A stretch of DNA of 64,000 nt from Psychrobacter glacincola. GTDB lineage: Bacteria; Pseudomonadota; Gammaproteobacteria; Pseudomonadales; Moraxellaceae. Location of the stretch: positions 372,001-436,000 of the forward strand of contig NZ_CAJGZH010000001.1 of assembly GCF_904846075.1 (NCBI RefSeq). Reading direction: 5' to 3'. The notes below the pieces were generated by a model that searched no databases, was not told the origin of the DNA, and saw only the letters and a list, made by a program, of their open reading frames with translations. Positions 49,298 to 57,712 of this stretch are shown here, one piece after another (position 1 is the first letter of the stretch; every line of letters starts with the position of its first letter). Both the position numbers and the translations under genes were made by a program.

Positions 49298-50049
49298 TAT
49301 ATTTTCCTAATTATCAGCTTGCCTACGTATCTTAGATCAGTTCGACGATGACTTATTAAATAATCGTATATTTGATTCCATAACTTAAGATCTAGTACAG
49401 TAACGCAACCTTCAGAGATAGCACCTACATGTACGTAACGGTTATTAGTCTGATATTCTATAGGGAACCATACTTGATGACACTTTAAAGCAGGGTACGC
49501 AGGTTTATATTGTTCTGTATACTCTTTATCATGAGGAACATCAGGGACTAATATATTGTATGTTCCCTCGGGCAAAGGATTCAGTGAATCAGCTCCTATA
49601 GTAGTCAACGAAACGGTTGCTGTATTTCCCGTAAAACTTAAACGTGCAGGAATTTGCCTGATATCTTTACGAATTACAGAATATATGGTACGTTCTTTGC
49701 CCGAATATATAACTTCTATCACAGCACCAGAAGAGGATATGGTAGGTTTTTCTCCTGAAAGGTATAGCTTCGCATTTCCATCAGTAAGTGAAGCTAACTT
49801 ACCCTTAAAACTCCCATCCATTATTCTAAAGTAAGTTCTTCCTTCTTTACTGTTAGTAATCTGAATTTTTGTTCTTTCACAAAGAGATGCAGATTTTGAA
49901 TTATCCAATCTAACACGAAGCCAGCCACTATCAGTCCCGTCACTTTCCTTAGTGGATTTAATAAATCTTACTGGACTTACCTGCTGTCTAGAACCAGTAT
50001 TAGTATTAGTCTTTGCTCTAATACCTAAAGTTTTTAAAAGCCCATCCAT
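49297..50049 (-). CDS. L,D-transpeptidase-like protein, candidate type VI effector
   Basis: A 250-residue protein with no signal peptide. The C-terminal part (about residues 150-250) has the YkuD-like pattern: GTYNILVPDVPH, then RYVHVGAISEGCVTV with the likely catalytic pair H207 and C215 in H-x4-S-x-G-C. Normal YkuD enzymes have SHGC(V/I)R; here the Arg is Thr, nearer to the divergent LDT-fold toxins (Tlde1-like) delivered by type VI secretion. The N-terminal 140 residues hold a beta-rich domain of unknown type. It starts 21 nt after the PAAR gene and overlaps the lipoprotein gene by one base. Target would be peptidoglycan; inferred. Confidence 0.75.
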   Translation of the reverse strand: MDGLLKTLGIRAKTNTNTGSRQQVSPVRFIKSTKESDGTDSGWLRVRLDNSKSASLCERTKIQITNSKEGRTYFRIMDGSFKGKLASLTDGNAKLYLSGEKPTISSSGAVIEVIYSGKERTIYSVIRKDIRQIPARLSFTGNTATVSLTTIGADSLNPLPEGTYNILVPDVPHDKEYTEQYKPAYPALKCHQVWFPIEYQTNNRYVHVGAISEGCVTVLDLKLWNQIYDYLISHRRTDLRYVGKLIIRKI

Positions 50050-50070
50050 AATTAATCCCTACTTAAAATA

Positions 50071-50586
50071 TTAAATAAAAATAATATTTATACTTTTTCC
50101 GATGTCAGTACTTACGCGTTTAGTCAAGCCTTCTGAATCGGTTGTACCAGTAGCCAAAACTTCTTGCGTTTCAGTGTCAAGAACTTGATAGTCCACGTTA
50201 GATATAGGTTGATCATTTTCGTCTAAAACTTGAAATTGTTCGTCATATTGTTCTTCGGAGGAATTACTCATATCCGACTTCGGAAACACCAAAGGCGCTT
50301 CCTGCGCAATACTACCCACATCAAAGTCAGACTCCGCAAACGACTGCTGACTAGCAATCAGCTTAGCGCCGCAGCTAGTGACATCACCGCCACGTGCAAT
50401 AGGCGCACCATCGACAATAAAGGAGGCATCACCACTAACAATAGTGGTGACCTTTTTGCATTTTTTACAGATCACTTTATCGCCTTTACGCGCGACAGGG
50501 ATGCCGTTATGAGTGGTGTGCGGTGAGCCGGAGATGACCGTCCCACCGTGAGAGGTCTTTGCGCCGACGGTGATATAGGCTGCCAT
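50071..50586 (-). CDS. PAAR-domain protein with C-terminal transthyretin-like extension
   Basis: A 171-residue PAAR protein, the sharpened tip of type VI secretion spikes. The PAAR core (residues 1-90) shows the glycine-rich repeats TSHGGTVISGSPHTTHNGIPVARKGDK, a CKKC pair and GDASFIVDGAPIARGGDVTSCGAKLIASQ. Residues 115-171 form a small beta-domain (FQVLDENDQPISNVDYQVLD ... GLTKRVS) of the transthyretin type found as an effector-docking extension on PAAR proteins. First gene of a leftward unit with the LDT-like gene. No hcp, vgrG or tss genes are in the window, so it is an orphan cargo module. Confidence 0.9.
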   Translation of the reverse strand: MAAYITVGAKTSHGGTVISGSPHTTHNGIPVARKGDKVICKKCKKVTTIVSGDASFIVDGAPIARGGDVTSCGAKLIASQQSFAESDFDVGSIAQEAPLVFPKSDMSNSSEEQYDEQFQVLDENDQPISNVDYQVLDTETQEVLATGTTDSEGLTKRVSTDIGKSINIIFI

Positions 50587-50816
50587 AGTGCTACCTTGCT
50601 TAAACGTTTAAAGTTTGGATTGTTATAGCGATTCTGTTATTTGCATGACATTATAGAGGGCTACAGCGTTAAATATCAAACTTAAGTTTGTTTAAAAGTG
50701 GAGTTTGTATCGCAAGATTAGCCTGCTCAAAGCATAAAAATATTTGAATAATTGACGGTAGTAAGAAATTGAGACTCTTTATTTATTAATCTAAGGTATT
50801 AATAACAAGCAAAAAT

Positions 50817-51821
50817 CTAACCTTCCATCTCGCTAGTCAGCCACTTAGAAACATCGTCAATGTGTGCTGCTAACTCAGGATGCGCTTTAGCTAAGTCATC
50901 GAGCTTGTTTTTAATAGCTTCTTTATCATATTTAATATCAGTCAGCGTGTCTTTTAATAGCTCAATCAACTCAACATTTAATGCGTCAGAGAAGATGACT
51001 ACTTCGCGTATCACTGCTTGCTTCACATCAAGGTGACAATCAATAATGCCCCAATCAAAGCGCGTTTCAATGTGATGGGTAAATTCAGGCGTCTTACCAA
51101 AGCGCCAATCCCAATCTGCCATCTGTTGATAGTATTTGTTCAATGTAGGTTGTTTGGCGAGGCTGGCTTCATCTAATTCTTCTACTGGCGCGGTGTCACT
51201 ATAATATTCACAAAACGCCTCGATAATCGCAGCAGATAAGGTTTCGTGATTAATAGCATCGTTAAATTCTACTAAGTTTGCCACGCGAGCGCGCACGGAT
51301 TTGATACCTTTTGCTTTCAGTTTAAGCGGATGCGGATTGAGATAATCGCCCAGCTTTTGCATGTTGGCATTTACGAGTAACGTACCATGATGAAAGCTGC
51401 GATCGGCGGCATGTTTAAACGCGCTGCCTGATATTTTTTTATCACCGACTTGCATATCATTACGACCAGATAAATCTGCGTCTATGCCTAACTTCTTTAG
51501 CGCATTAATGATGATGGTGAAGTTTGCCTCTTGGTCGTAGTCGGCTTTGGGTGATAAAAAGGTAAAGTTGGTATTGCCCAAATCATGAAACACCGCGCCG
51601 CCACCACTTTGTCGGCGCGCCAAAAACACATCGTCGGCTTCCATCTTATCGATTTTGCATTCTACCCATGGGTTTTGCGAGCGCCCAATGACCACGGTCT
51701 CGCTATTGCGCCATAAGAAGAGCGTGTGCGAGTCTGGGTTGAGCGTATTAAATATCCAATCCTCTGTGGCGAGGTTAAACCAAGGGTTGGTCACGGCAGA
51801 TTTTAAGATACGCAGTTTCAT
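50817..51821 (-). CDS. lplA: Lipoate--protein ligase A
   Basis: Attaches lipoate to E2 subunits of dehydrogenases and to GcvH. The 334-residue protein has the LplA N-terminal catalytic domain: NPWFNLATEDWIF, LWRNSETVVIGRSQNPWVEC, RRQSGGGAVFHDLGNTNFTF (lipoyl-AMP binding RRxSGGGAVYHD) and KISGSAFKHAADRSFHHGTLLV, and the C-terminal LplA domain (RFDWGIIDCHLDVKQAVIREVVIFSDAL). Length equals E. coli LplA (338). AAGGA precedes the start. It is the last housekeeping gene before the retron region. Confidence 0.95.
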   Translation of the reverse strand: MKLRILKSAVTNPWFNLATEDWIFNTLNPDSHTLFLWRNSETVVIGRSQNPWVECKIDKMEADDVFLARRQSGGGAVFHDLGNTNFTFLSPKADYDQEANFTIIINALKKLGIDADLSGRNDMQVGDKKISGSAFKHAADRSFHHGTLLVNANMQKLGDYLNPHPLKLKAKGIKSVRARVANLVEFNDAINHETLSAAIIEAFCEYYSDTAPVEELDEASLAKQPTLNKYYQQMADWDWRFGKTPEFTHHIETRFDWGIIDCHLDVKQAVIREVVIFSDALNVELIELLKDTLTDIKYDKEAIKNKLDDLAKAHPELAAHIDDVSKWLTSEMEG

Positions 51822-52045
51822 TATTTATCCTTTTTCTCGGATGGTTTTTCTAGAGTGAATATTATAAATAAATACTGTCATTGTTGCCGATGCGAGGTTG
51901 GAATTCAATGGCTGTGTGGTAGGTAGGATGGTTTTAGGATTTGAATATTGGGGTAGAGCGGGGCGTATTAGTTGAAGTTTGAGAAGAGGATGTATAGATT
52001 TTGAGGAATGATTAGTTTATGGAGCTAATCCTGCTATTCGCTTGT

Positions 52046-52148
52046 ATCTAACTTGTCAATGGCGTGCGGACTGGTTTGTCTGGTGGCGTTCCAACATTCG
52101 AGCGACCACCCCCAGCCATAGTCCGCAACGCCATCGTCGGCGTTAGGA
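52046..52148 (-). repeat. attC-like inverted repeat downstream of the reverse transcriptase
   Basis: Read on the minus strand: TCCTAAC, then ATGGCGTTGCGGACT, about 47 nt, AGTCCGCACGCCAT, TTGACAA and GTTAGAT. Outer boxes CTAAC/GTTAG pair; the inner 14-bp arms pair with one extra unpaired T. This is the plan of an integron attC site (RYYYAAC ... GTTRRRY with an imperfect stem); the 3' core GTTAGAT fits exactly while the 5' one starts with T instead of a purine. It lies 146 bp after the RT stop, where an attC belongs in a cassette. No integrase is in the window. The rest of the 51822-52293 gap has no gene. Confidence 0.5.
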
Positions 52149-52293
52149 TACCGCTACTATCAGGGCTAGCGGTGAGATCTGCTACCTTCTATACATCTAT
52201 CGTGATTGAAATTATGGTCATTCGCAATAATTCATAGATTGACGTTTTAGACTATAGAATTACGGAAAGTAAAAGCTAGACAAGATTCCTAGC

Positions 52294-53139
52294 CTATATA
52301 CCAAGTAACTTTGCGAGCCTGTCTCTAGCTTCTAACGTACTTTTAGGTACTCCAGAGCTAAGTTGTGAAAAATAATTTAATGTGCCATCTAAAGACATAC
52401 TTTCTTTTTTCAAAAATTCTAAATCTAAGTCATTAGAAACTCTCAATAGAAAGTTACTTTTTTGACGTAACTCTTTAAATTTTTCATTAGTTGGTTGTGT
52501 TTTACCATTGCATAAGGCAATACCTGTAATGACAGGAACTTGACTGTTTGAATATTTACGAGTTTTCTGCTTATTTATGGTATGACCGTGTCTTTCAACT
52601 ATTTTAGACATAGTATTAAGCATACCCATATCAACTTTTTCACCTGAGATAGTAACATCGTCAGCATATACTGTAATACAGATTTTTAGTGTTTCTGCCA
52701 AACTATGCATTTCATCAAACATTGTTCTATTAACTAAAAAGTTTAAATAGATGCTTACTTGACTTCCTGTAGGAAGATGATTGTCATAACTACATATTTT
52801 AGAAAGCAAAAAAGCAATATCGGGAGAGCACTTTAAGTCGTTTTTAAAAAACACCCTAATCTTATCTTGAGTAATGTTTTGATAAAATGCTTTGATATCA
52901 AAAGTTATGACTTGTTCTGAGCCTAAATGAGCTTTTGAATTTGTGATATGGGAATATTGCTTTTTAAAAGAATGTAAATAGGTAGGCGTAGCTATACGAG
53001 ACAGAAGACTAGCAAGCTTATTATGTATTACATATATTTCATTGAAAGGCTCTTGAATCTCTCGATCATCTTTGTTCGTAAAAACATTGTAACGACTATC
53101 ATTGTTACCATTTAGCTTCTTAATATCCTTTAAAGGCAT
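52294..53139 (-). CDS. Retron-type reverse transcriptase
   Basis: A 281-residue RNA-directed DNA polymerase. RT blocks: TFDIKAFYQNIT (D81 of motif A), LPTGSQVSIYLNFLVNR (122-138), and the active site VYADDVTISG (YADD 158-161). Retron-specific marks are the NAxxH-like NSKAH at 67-71 and the VTG-type VITG at 203-206 in region Y. The N-terminal finger is short; the thumb follows at 215-281. It would copy part of an msr-msd RNA into msDNA. No Shine-Dalgarno is visible before the ATG and an in-frame stop lies 27 bp upstream, so the start is bounded. AT-rich. Part of the leftward retron unit with the HTH gene and the 44-aa ORF. Confidence 0.88.
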   Translation of the reverse strand: MPLKDIKKLNGNNDSRYNVFTNKDDREIQEPFNEIYVIHNKLASLLSRIATPTYLHSFKKQYSHITNSKAHLGSEQVITFDIKAFYQNITQDKIRVFFKNDLKCSPDIAFLLSKICSYDNHLPTGSQVSIYLNFLVNRTMFDEMHSLAETLKICITVYADDVTISGEKVDMGMLNTMSKIVERHGHTINKQKTRKYSNSQVPVITGIALCNGKTQPTNEKFKELRQKSNFLLRVSNDLDLEFLKKESMSLDGTLNYFSQLSSGVPKSTLEARDRLAKLLGI

Positions 53140-53220
53140 AGCAAGTAGTACTGAAAGCTTTTTAAACTAGATAGTCTATATAAAGGAGACTGATGAATTG
53201 GGTACTGTTTATTGAAGTGT

Positions 53221-53538
53221 CTAACTTTGAGTTTTCTCTTTTTTTTCATCAACAGAATCACTCCATTCTAGTAATTTTAGTAAAAACTTCCTTGATTTTA
53301 CTTTAAGCTTGTTAATAGATGAACCAGAGCCACTATCTAGTTCTTCGGAAAAGTATATTAAGGATGATACTGGTATATCAAATAATTCTGAGTACTTTTG
53401 AAGCAAATCTAAACTTGGTGACTTTTTACCACTCTCAATCTCAGATAAATATGAGTTAGAAATACCTATATTGTTAGCTAATTCGTTTTGTTTCATGTTA
53501 TGAAATTCACGAATCTTTTTAAGAGCTTGATTAATCAT
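53221..53538 (-). CDS. XRE-family HTH protein of the retron unit
   Basis: A 105-residue protein with a classic Cro/CI helix-turn-helix at about residues 5-60 (IREFHNMKQNELANNIGISNSYLSEIESGKKSPSLDLLQKYSELFDIPVSSLIYF), followed by a Ser/Gly linker and a basic-amphipathic C-terminal helix (VKSRKFLLKLLEWSDSV). Start at 53538 (TGAGG seven nt before) is preferred to the ATG at 53571. It could be a repressor of the retron operon or the retron's accessory/effector protein: HTH-associated retrons are a described class, in which the HTH protein's part is unclear. 81 bp upstream of the RT. Confidence 0.85.
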   Translation of the reverse strand: MINQALKKIREFHNMKQNELANNIGISNSYLSEIESGKKSPSLDLLQKYSELFDIPVSSLIYFSEELDSGSGSSINKLKVKSRKFLLKLLEWSDSVDEKKEKTQS

Positions 53539-53567
53539 ATGAACCTCACATGCGTTTAGGATGACAC

Positions 53568-53702
53568 TCAAGAATCCTTATCAAAATAGCTGTCAAGCAA
53601 GTCAAAGAACTTTAACAATACTAACAATCCTTTGAAGAGTTTCCAGATGAATTTTTTCTTACGATTCTTGAGTGCTCGTTGGGATTTAATAGGTTCTTTC
53701 AT
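53568..53702 (-). CDS. 44-residue basic amphipathic peptide in the retron unit
   Basis: A short ORF with a near-perfect AGAGGAG Shine-Dalgarno 6 nt before its ATG at 53702. Sequence starts MKEPIKSQRALKNRKKK (strongly basic), then a hydrophobic/amphipathic stretch FIWKLFKGLLVLLKFFDLL and an acidic end. Such a peptide could insert in the membrane or bind nucleic acid. It lies between the structured RNA and the HTH gene, ending 29 bp before the HTH start. A 12-bp inverted repeat (CACTCAAGAATC at 53565 and GATTCTTGAGTG at 53663) brackets most of it. Function unknown; a small toxin-like accessory protein is one possibility. Confidence 0.65.
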   Translation of the reverse strand: MKEPIKSQRALKNRKKKFIWKLFKGLLVLLKFFDLLDSYFDKDS

Positions 53703-53709
53703 AAATAAC

Positions 53710-53881
53710 TCCTCTAATAAAGCCAGCGAAATGCTGACCTCTCATCGTAATTAGAGGAAAGACGTGTCCCAACGACAAGTCCCAATGCCACACTCTTGCG
53801 CTCATCGCAAGAGTGTGAGCCCTCGGTCATTATGCTCTCTGTGTCCGTAGAGTTCACAATACCCGGGAAAGGATTAGAGAA
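53710..53881 (-). ncRNA. Structured RNA region, candidate retron msr-msd
   Basis: 172 nt upstream of the 44-aa ORF, where retron RNA is expected. Possible a1/a2 arms are TTCTCTAAT (53881-53873) and ATTAGAGGA (53718-53710), 9 bp with one G-U. Inside are a perfect 12-bp hairpin CACACTCTTGCG/CGCAAGAGTGTG (53789-53817), a CTCT/AGAG hairpin and a repeated TTGGGAC. Just 5' are two more hairpins, GAGAATA/TATTCTC and AGGTA/TACCT (to about 53911). The a2 arm overlaps the Shine-Dalgarno of the short ORF. The branching G and exact ends cannot be fixed by eye. Confidence 0.45.
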
Positions 53882-53911
53882 TAAAATATTCTCCACAGGT
53901 ACGAATTGATA

Positions 53912-54226
53912 CCTAAATAACAATGATGAGATTTCTAGTCTTGAAACCTATTAACGAAATAATAGTAATACATATATTCGTTAAATGCAAACTTAATTCG
54001 CTGTCAGCGTACAAAATATCAATAAATATTTTGATTTTTTATTAACAAGACATTGTTTTTGAAAGTGTTTTTGATTTTATCTCGTGTCAGAGTAGATGTG
54101 ACTTATATGATTAATTTACCCTAGTTATGTTAAGGCAACCACAACTACTCAAACCGTGCCAGCGCTTCGCCCAGATGAGTAGATACAAGCAGATGGCAGG
54201 AAATAAATTCCACAAATCCAAAACCC
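53912..54226. other. AT-rich right flank of the retron region
   Basis: No gene or second attC-like site recognised. Should contain the retron promoter (leftward). Confidence 0.4.
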
Positions 54227-54252
54227 AAAAAAAACGCTCCTAAAGAGCGTTT
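54227..54252 (-). terminator. Terminator after the GMC oxidoreductase gene
   Basis: AAACGCTC (54232-54239) / GAGCGTTT (54245-54252); on the minus strand the stem is followed by a run of eight T. Confidence 0.85.
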
Positions 54253-54275
54253 CCATCTAACCAACTTCTAACCCC

Positions 54276-55874
54276 TTACCCAAAATCTCCTTTCAAAATA
54301 CTAGCCATATTACGCTCAGCAAGACCGGTGATAAAAACATACGGATTGACGCCAGCGCTACCGGGGATTAACGCGCCATCTTGCACATAGATATTTTTAT
54401 GACCTTTGACGCGACCAAATTCATCGGTAGCTTTGCCAAGTACACAGCCGCCGAGCGGGTGATAGCAGAAGTTATCACCGAAGCCTTTGGTAAATAGCAA
54501 GCTTGAGGTAGAGCCGCCATTAGCTTTGGCTAGCTTATCTAACAGCTCTTTAGCTGCATTTACCGAATACTCATTTTGCTTACGTTTCCAGTTAAGCTTG
54601 ACGGTTTTGGTGGCTTTATCATAATAATAATTGCCACGTTCTGGGTTGTCGGTGATGGCGAGATAGAGCGTCGTCCAAGTTTCAAGTCCTAACGGTAGTG
54701 GCGCGAGTTCAGCAAAGATTTTATACTTTGAGCCGTCTCTATCGCCGTCCCACATATTGATGCCTTTGACCGGAATGGTGGATTGGGTGGTGCCAGCAGC
54801 GTGGACGAAATTGCGTCCCGTCATGATGTTACCGTTGGGTCCCCAATGTTGACCAATATGCTCGTTTAAGTTATTAAGCTTGCCTTCAGCTTGGCTTTTG
54901 AGTAGCAGCTCTGAGGTTCCCGTACTGCCTGCATTAAGGAAGAGCTTATCGCAAGTGTAATACTCAACTTTATCGATGCCGCCTGTGGTATTGATGACAT
55001 GGACTTCTAAACGCAGTTGGTCGTTATCGAGCGCTTGAATAGTATTAACTTTGCGCAAGGTTTTGACCGTGACATTGCCAGTAGATTCGGCGTCTTTTAA
55101 GTAGGTTAAATCCAATGAAAACTTGCCAGCGTTATTGCCATAGATAACTTCACCGCCGAGCGCGGATTTATACACTTCGCCGCGCGCTTCCTTTTGCATA
55201 TAGTCAAAATCGTAGCTATTACCGAAAAACTCTGTTTTTAGTCCCGCCCTTGAAGCTTGGCGTTCAGCTGAACGAGTAAATTCGTAGTGCTCGGATTGAT
55301 TAAAAAACGACTCAGGAATTTGGCTGACTTTCAGGTTTTTCATCGCGCGGGGAAAGTAAGTGTCATACATCTCATCAGCATCAATCCAAGGGAACGTTTC
55401 TTCAAAGTGCGAGCGTCTGGGCTGAATGGCAATCGCGCCATTGACGATAGAGCCGCCACCATAAGCACGCCCTGCAAAGACTTTCATATCCTCATATTCG
55501 ATTAAATCTAAAACCCCAGGATATTTTCTGATAGGGATTGGAATCGGAATAGGAGCGTTTGGCATATTGCTAAACCAGCTTGAGCGTTTATCAGCGTTAA
55601 TCATTTTGCAAAAGGTATCATGCTTGGGACTTCTATCCCAGCGCATCCCCATCTCAAGGATTAAAACCTTGTGACCTTTTTCGCTGAGTCGTAGTGCCGA
55701 TACCGCGCCACCATAGCCACTACCAACGATGATATTAGGAAAATACCCAGCTTGAGTAATTTTGCTTGGTAGCTTTGGCTGCTTGGCAAGCGTTTGGCAA
55801 CCACTCACTGCCGTGGAGGTGCTGATAGCGCCTAAGCTTAAACCCATGGCTTTAATCAGTTGGCGTCGTTGCAT
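54276..55874 (-). CDS. GMC-family oxidoreductase (cholesterol-oxidase-like), Tat lipoprotein
   Basis: A 532-residue FAD enzyme. Start at ATG 55874 (TAGGAT upstream) gives a twin-arginine leader MQRRQLIKAMG with a VSGC lipobox at residues 23-26, so it is probably exported folded and lipid-anchored; the frame extends 56 codons further but without a ribosome site. FAD loop GSGYGGAVSALRLSEKGHKVLILEMG (about 50-76), FAGRAYGGGSIVNGAIAIQP, and the GMC C-terminus with H in CYHPLGGCVLG and N in VNPYVFITGLAERNM. Resembles cholesterol oxidase / sterol-type GMC enzymes. Substrate unknown, perhaps a sterol or alcohol. Flanked by the retron region and by divergent trpB. Confidence 0.87.
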   Translation of the reverse strand: MQRRQLIKAMGLSLGAISTSTAVSGCQTLAKQPKLPSKITQAGYFPNIIVGSGYGGAVSALRLSEKGHKVLILEMGMRWDRSPKHDTFCKMINADKRSSWFSNMPNAPIPIPIPIRKYPGVLDLIEYEDMKVFAGRAYGGGSIVNGAIAIQPRRSHFEETFPWIDADEMYDTYFPRAMKNLKVSQIPESFFNQSEHYEFTRSAERQASRAGLKTEFFGNSYDFDYMQKEARGEVYKSALGGEVIYGNNAGKFSLDLTYLKDAESTGNVTVKTLRKVNTIQALDNDQLRLEVHVINTTGGIDKVEYYTCDKLFLNAGSTGTSELLLKSQAEGKLNNLNEHIGQHWGPNGNIMTGRNFVHAAGTTQSTIPVKGINMWDGDRDGSKYKIFAELAPLPLGLETWTTLYLAITDNPERGNYYYDKATKTVKLNWKRKQNEYSVNAAKELLDKLAKANGGSTSSLLFTKGFGDNFCYHPLGGCVLGKATDEFGRVKGHKNIYVQDGALIPGSAGVNPYVFITGLAERNMASILKGDFG

Positions 55875-56267
55875 GGTGTATCCTAATTTGATATTTAAGC
55901 TAAAAAGCCCGTATGAAATAATATTAGCTTTAGACTGCAAAGGTGCGCTAAGCCAAGCGAGCATCATATTAGCAAACATAGGTTGCGTTATTATTTCAGT
56001 CACGCGATTGCTGTAATACTTATAGTCAAATAGGGCTTTCATTCACTAATTATTTTTGCCAGTTTTTATTGAATGACCTTAGCAAGTCTCTTAGTCAATT
56101 ATTTTTAGAGTGACGTGTAAACTTGACCGAATAGAGAATTTCGCTTATTATCTTGTTTCAATGTACTAGAACATAAATATATTCAATTATTCTTATCCTT
56201 AAAAAAGCTAAATAATTCGGCAAAAATGCCAATACTAATACTCCATTTAAAATAATAAGGGTTAATT
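55875..56267. other. Divergent intergenic region GMC oxidoreductase / trpB
   Basis: 393 bp without a supported gene; AT-rich, no trp-type leader peptide or attenuator hairpin seen before trpB. Confidence 0.45.
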
Positions 56268-57494
56268 ATGACAACGCAAAATACAGAAGCTGGCTACGGT
56301 TTACATCAATCAATACTACCGAATAACGATGGTTTATATGGCGAGTTCGGTGGCAAAATTGGTCATCCTGAGCTTGCCAAAGCCATGGCAGAAATCGAAT
56401 TAGGCTTTCGTGAAATCATTAAAGACGATGATTTTATCGCTGAGATGAAGCGCTTGCGTGAGACCTATGTTGGTCGTCCAAGTCCTATTTATCATGCGCA
56501 GCGTTTGACGGAGCATTGCGGCGGCGCGCAGATTTATTTTAAGCGTGAAGATTTAAATCATACGGGCGCGCACAAGATTAATCACTGTTTGGGTGAAGTG
56601 TTATTAGCCAAAAAATTAGGCAAAAAAAAGGTGATTGCGGAAACGGGTGCGGGGCAACATGGCGTAGCATTAGCGACGGCAGCAGCATTGATGGGTTTGG
56701 AGTGTGAGATTCACATGGGTGTGGTGGATATTAAAAAGGAGCATCCAAACGTCAGCCGGATGAAGATTTTGGGTGCCAATATCGTGCCAGTCTCGCGTGG
56801 CGCTGGTACACTAAAAGAAGCAGTCGATAGCGCCTTTGAAACCTATCTTAATGAGCTCGATACTAGTATGTTTGCGATTGGCTCGGCACTGGGACCTGCG
56901 CCCTATCCTGAAATGGTCAGCTATTTTCAGTCAGTGGTCGGACATGAAGCGCGGGCGCAGTTCCTAGCGACGACCGGTAGGCTACCTAATAAGGTTGTGG
57001 CCTGTATTGGCGGCGGCTCCAATGCAATTGGTATGTTTAGCGGCTTTTTTGATGATAAAGATGTAGAAAAAATAGGCGTGGAACCCGCAGGTGAAGGTCT
57101 GGATACCCCTAATCATGCGGCGACAATGTCGCTCGGCGTGAAAGGTGAGATTCATGGTTTTAAATGTTACGTGCTGCTCGATGAAAAAGGCGAGCCAGCT
57201 CCCGTACATTCGATTGCTTCTGGTCTTGATTATCCTGGGGTTGGACCACAGCACTCGCATCTGCGAGATTTAAAACTGGCTACTTATGAGTCGGCGACTG
57301 ATGCTGAATGTCTAGAAGCGTTTATGGCATTGTCGCGCCTTGAGGGTATCATTCCTGCCTTAGAGTCGGCACATGCCATCGCTTATGCGATGAAAATTGC
57401 CAAAGATATGTCAGCGGATGAGACAATTTTGGTCAATTTGTCAGGGCGCGGCGATAAGGATATTGACTTTATTTTGGATAAAGTAAATTTGTAG
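56268..57494 (+). CDS. trpB: Tryptophan synthase beta chain
   Basis: PLP enzyme that joins indole and serine. The 408-residue protein has [35 protein letters not shown] with the PLP lysine K103, [33 protein letters not shown] (about 243-257) and LSGRGDKD. Length fits TrpB1 (397 in E. coli). No trpA or trpF lies beside it, unlike the usual trpFBA order, so either the operon is split or this is an extra copy acting on free indole. AAGGG precedes the ATG. Confidence 0.94.
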   Translation: MTTQNTEAGYGLHQSILPNNDGLYGEFGGKIGHPELAKAMAEIELGFREIIKDDDFIAEMKRLRETYVGRPSPIYHAQRLTEHCGGAQIYFKREDLNHTGAHKINHCLGEVLLAKKLGKKKVIAETGAGQHGVALATAAALMGLECEIHMGVVDIKKEHPNVSRMKILGANIVPVSRGAGTLKEAVDSAFETYLNELDTSMFAIGSALGPAPYPEMVSYFQSVVGHEARAQFLATTGRLPNKVVACIGGGSNAIGMFSGFFDDKDVEKIGVEPAGEGLDTPNHAATMSLGVKGEIHGFKCYVLLDEKGEPAPVHSIASGLDYPGVGPQHSHLRDLKLATYESATDAECLEAFMALSRLEGIIPALESAHAIAYAMKIAKDMSADETILVNLSGRGDKDIDFILDKVNL

Positions 57495-57712
57495 AAGAAA
57501 TCAGTGATAAATACAGAAAATACAACATCAATCGAGCAATTAAAAAGTTATCATCGAGGTTTTTTTATCACACGATACTTTTTACGACTAAGCCTTTTAT
57601 AACTGCGTTTTTATGATGAATTTATTAATAACAATCATTTCATAACGAGAAGTTCATAAATAGCCATTTTATAAGTAAGGAGCAATCGTCTAACGCTTGA
57701 TAGGATCACCAC

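Noticed and set aside
53714..53923. 69-codon leftward ORF upstream of the retron genes
   Set aside because: It coincides with the structured RNA, including a perfect 12-bp hairpin, and has no ribosome site.
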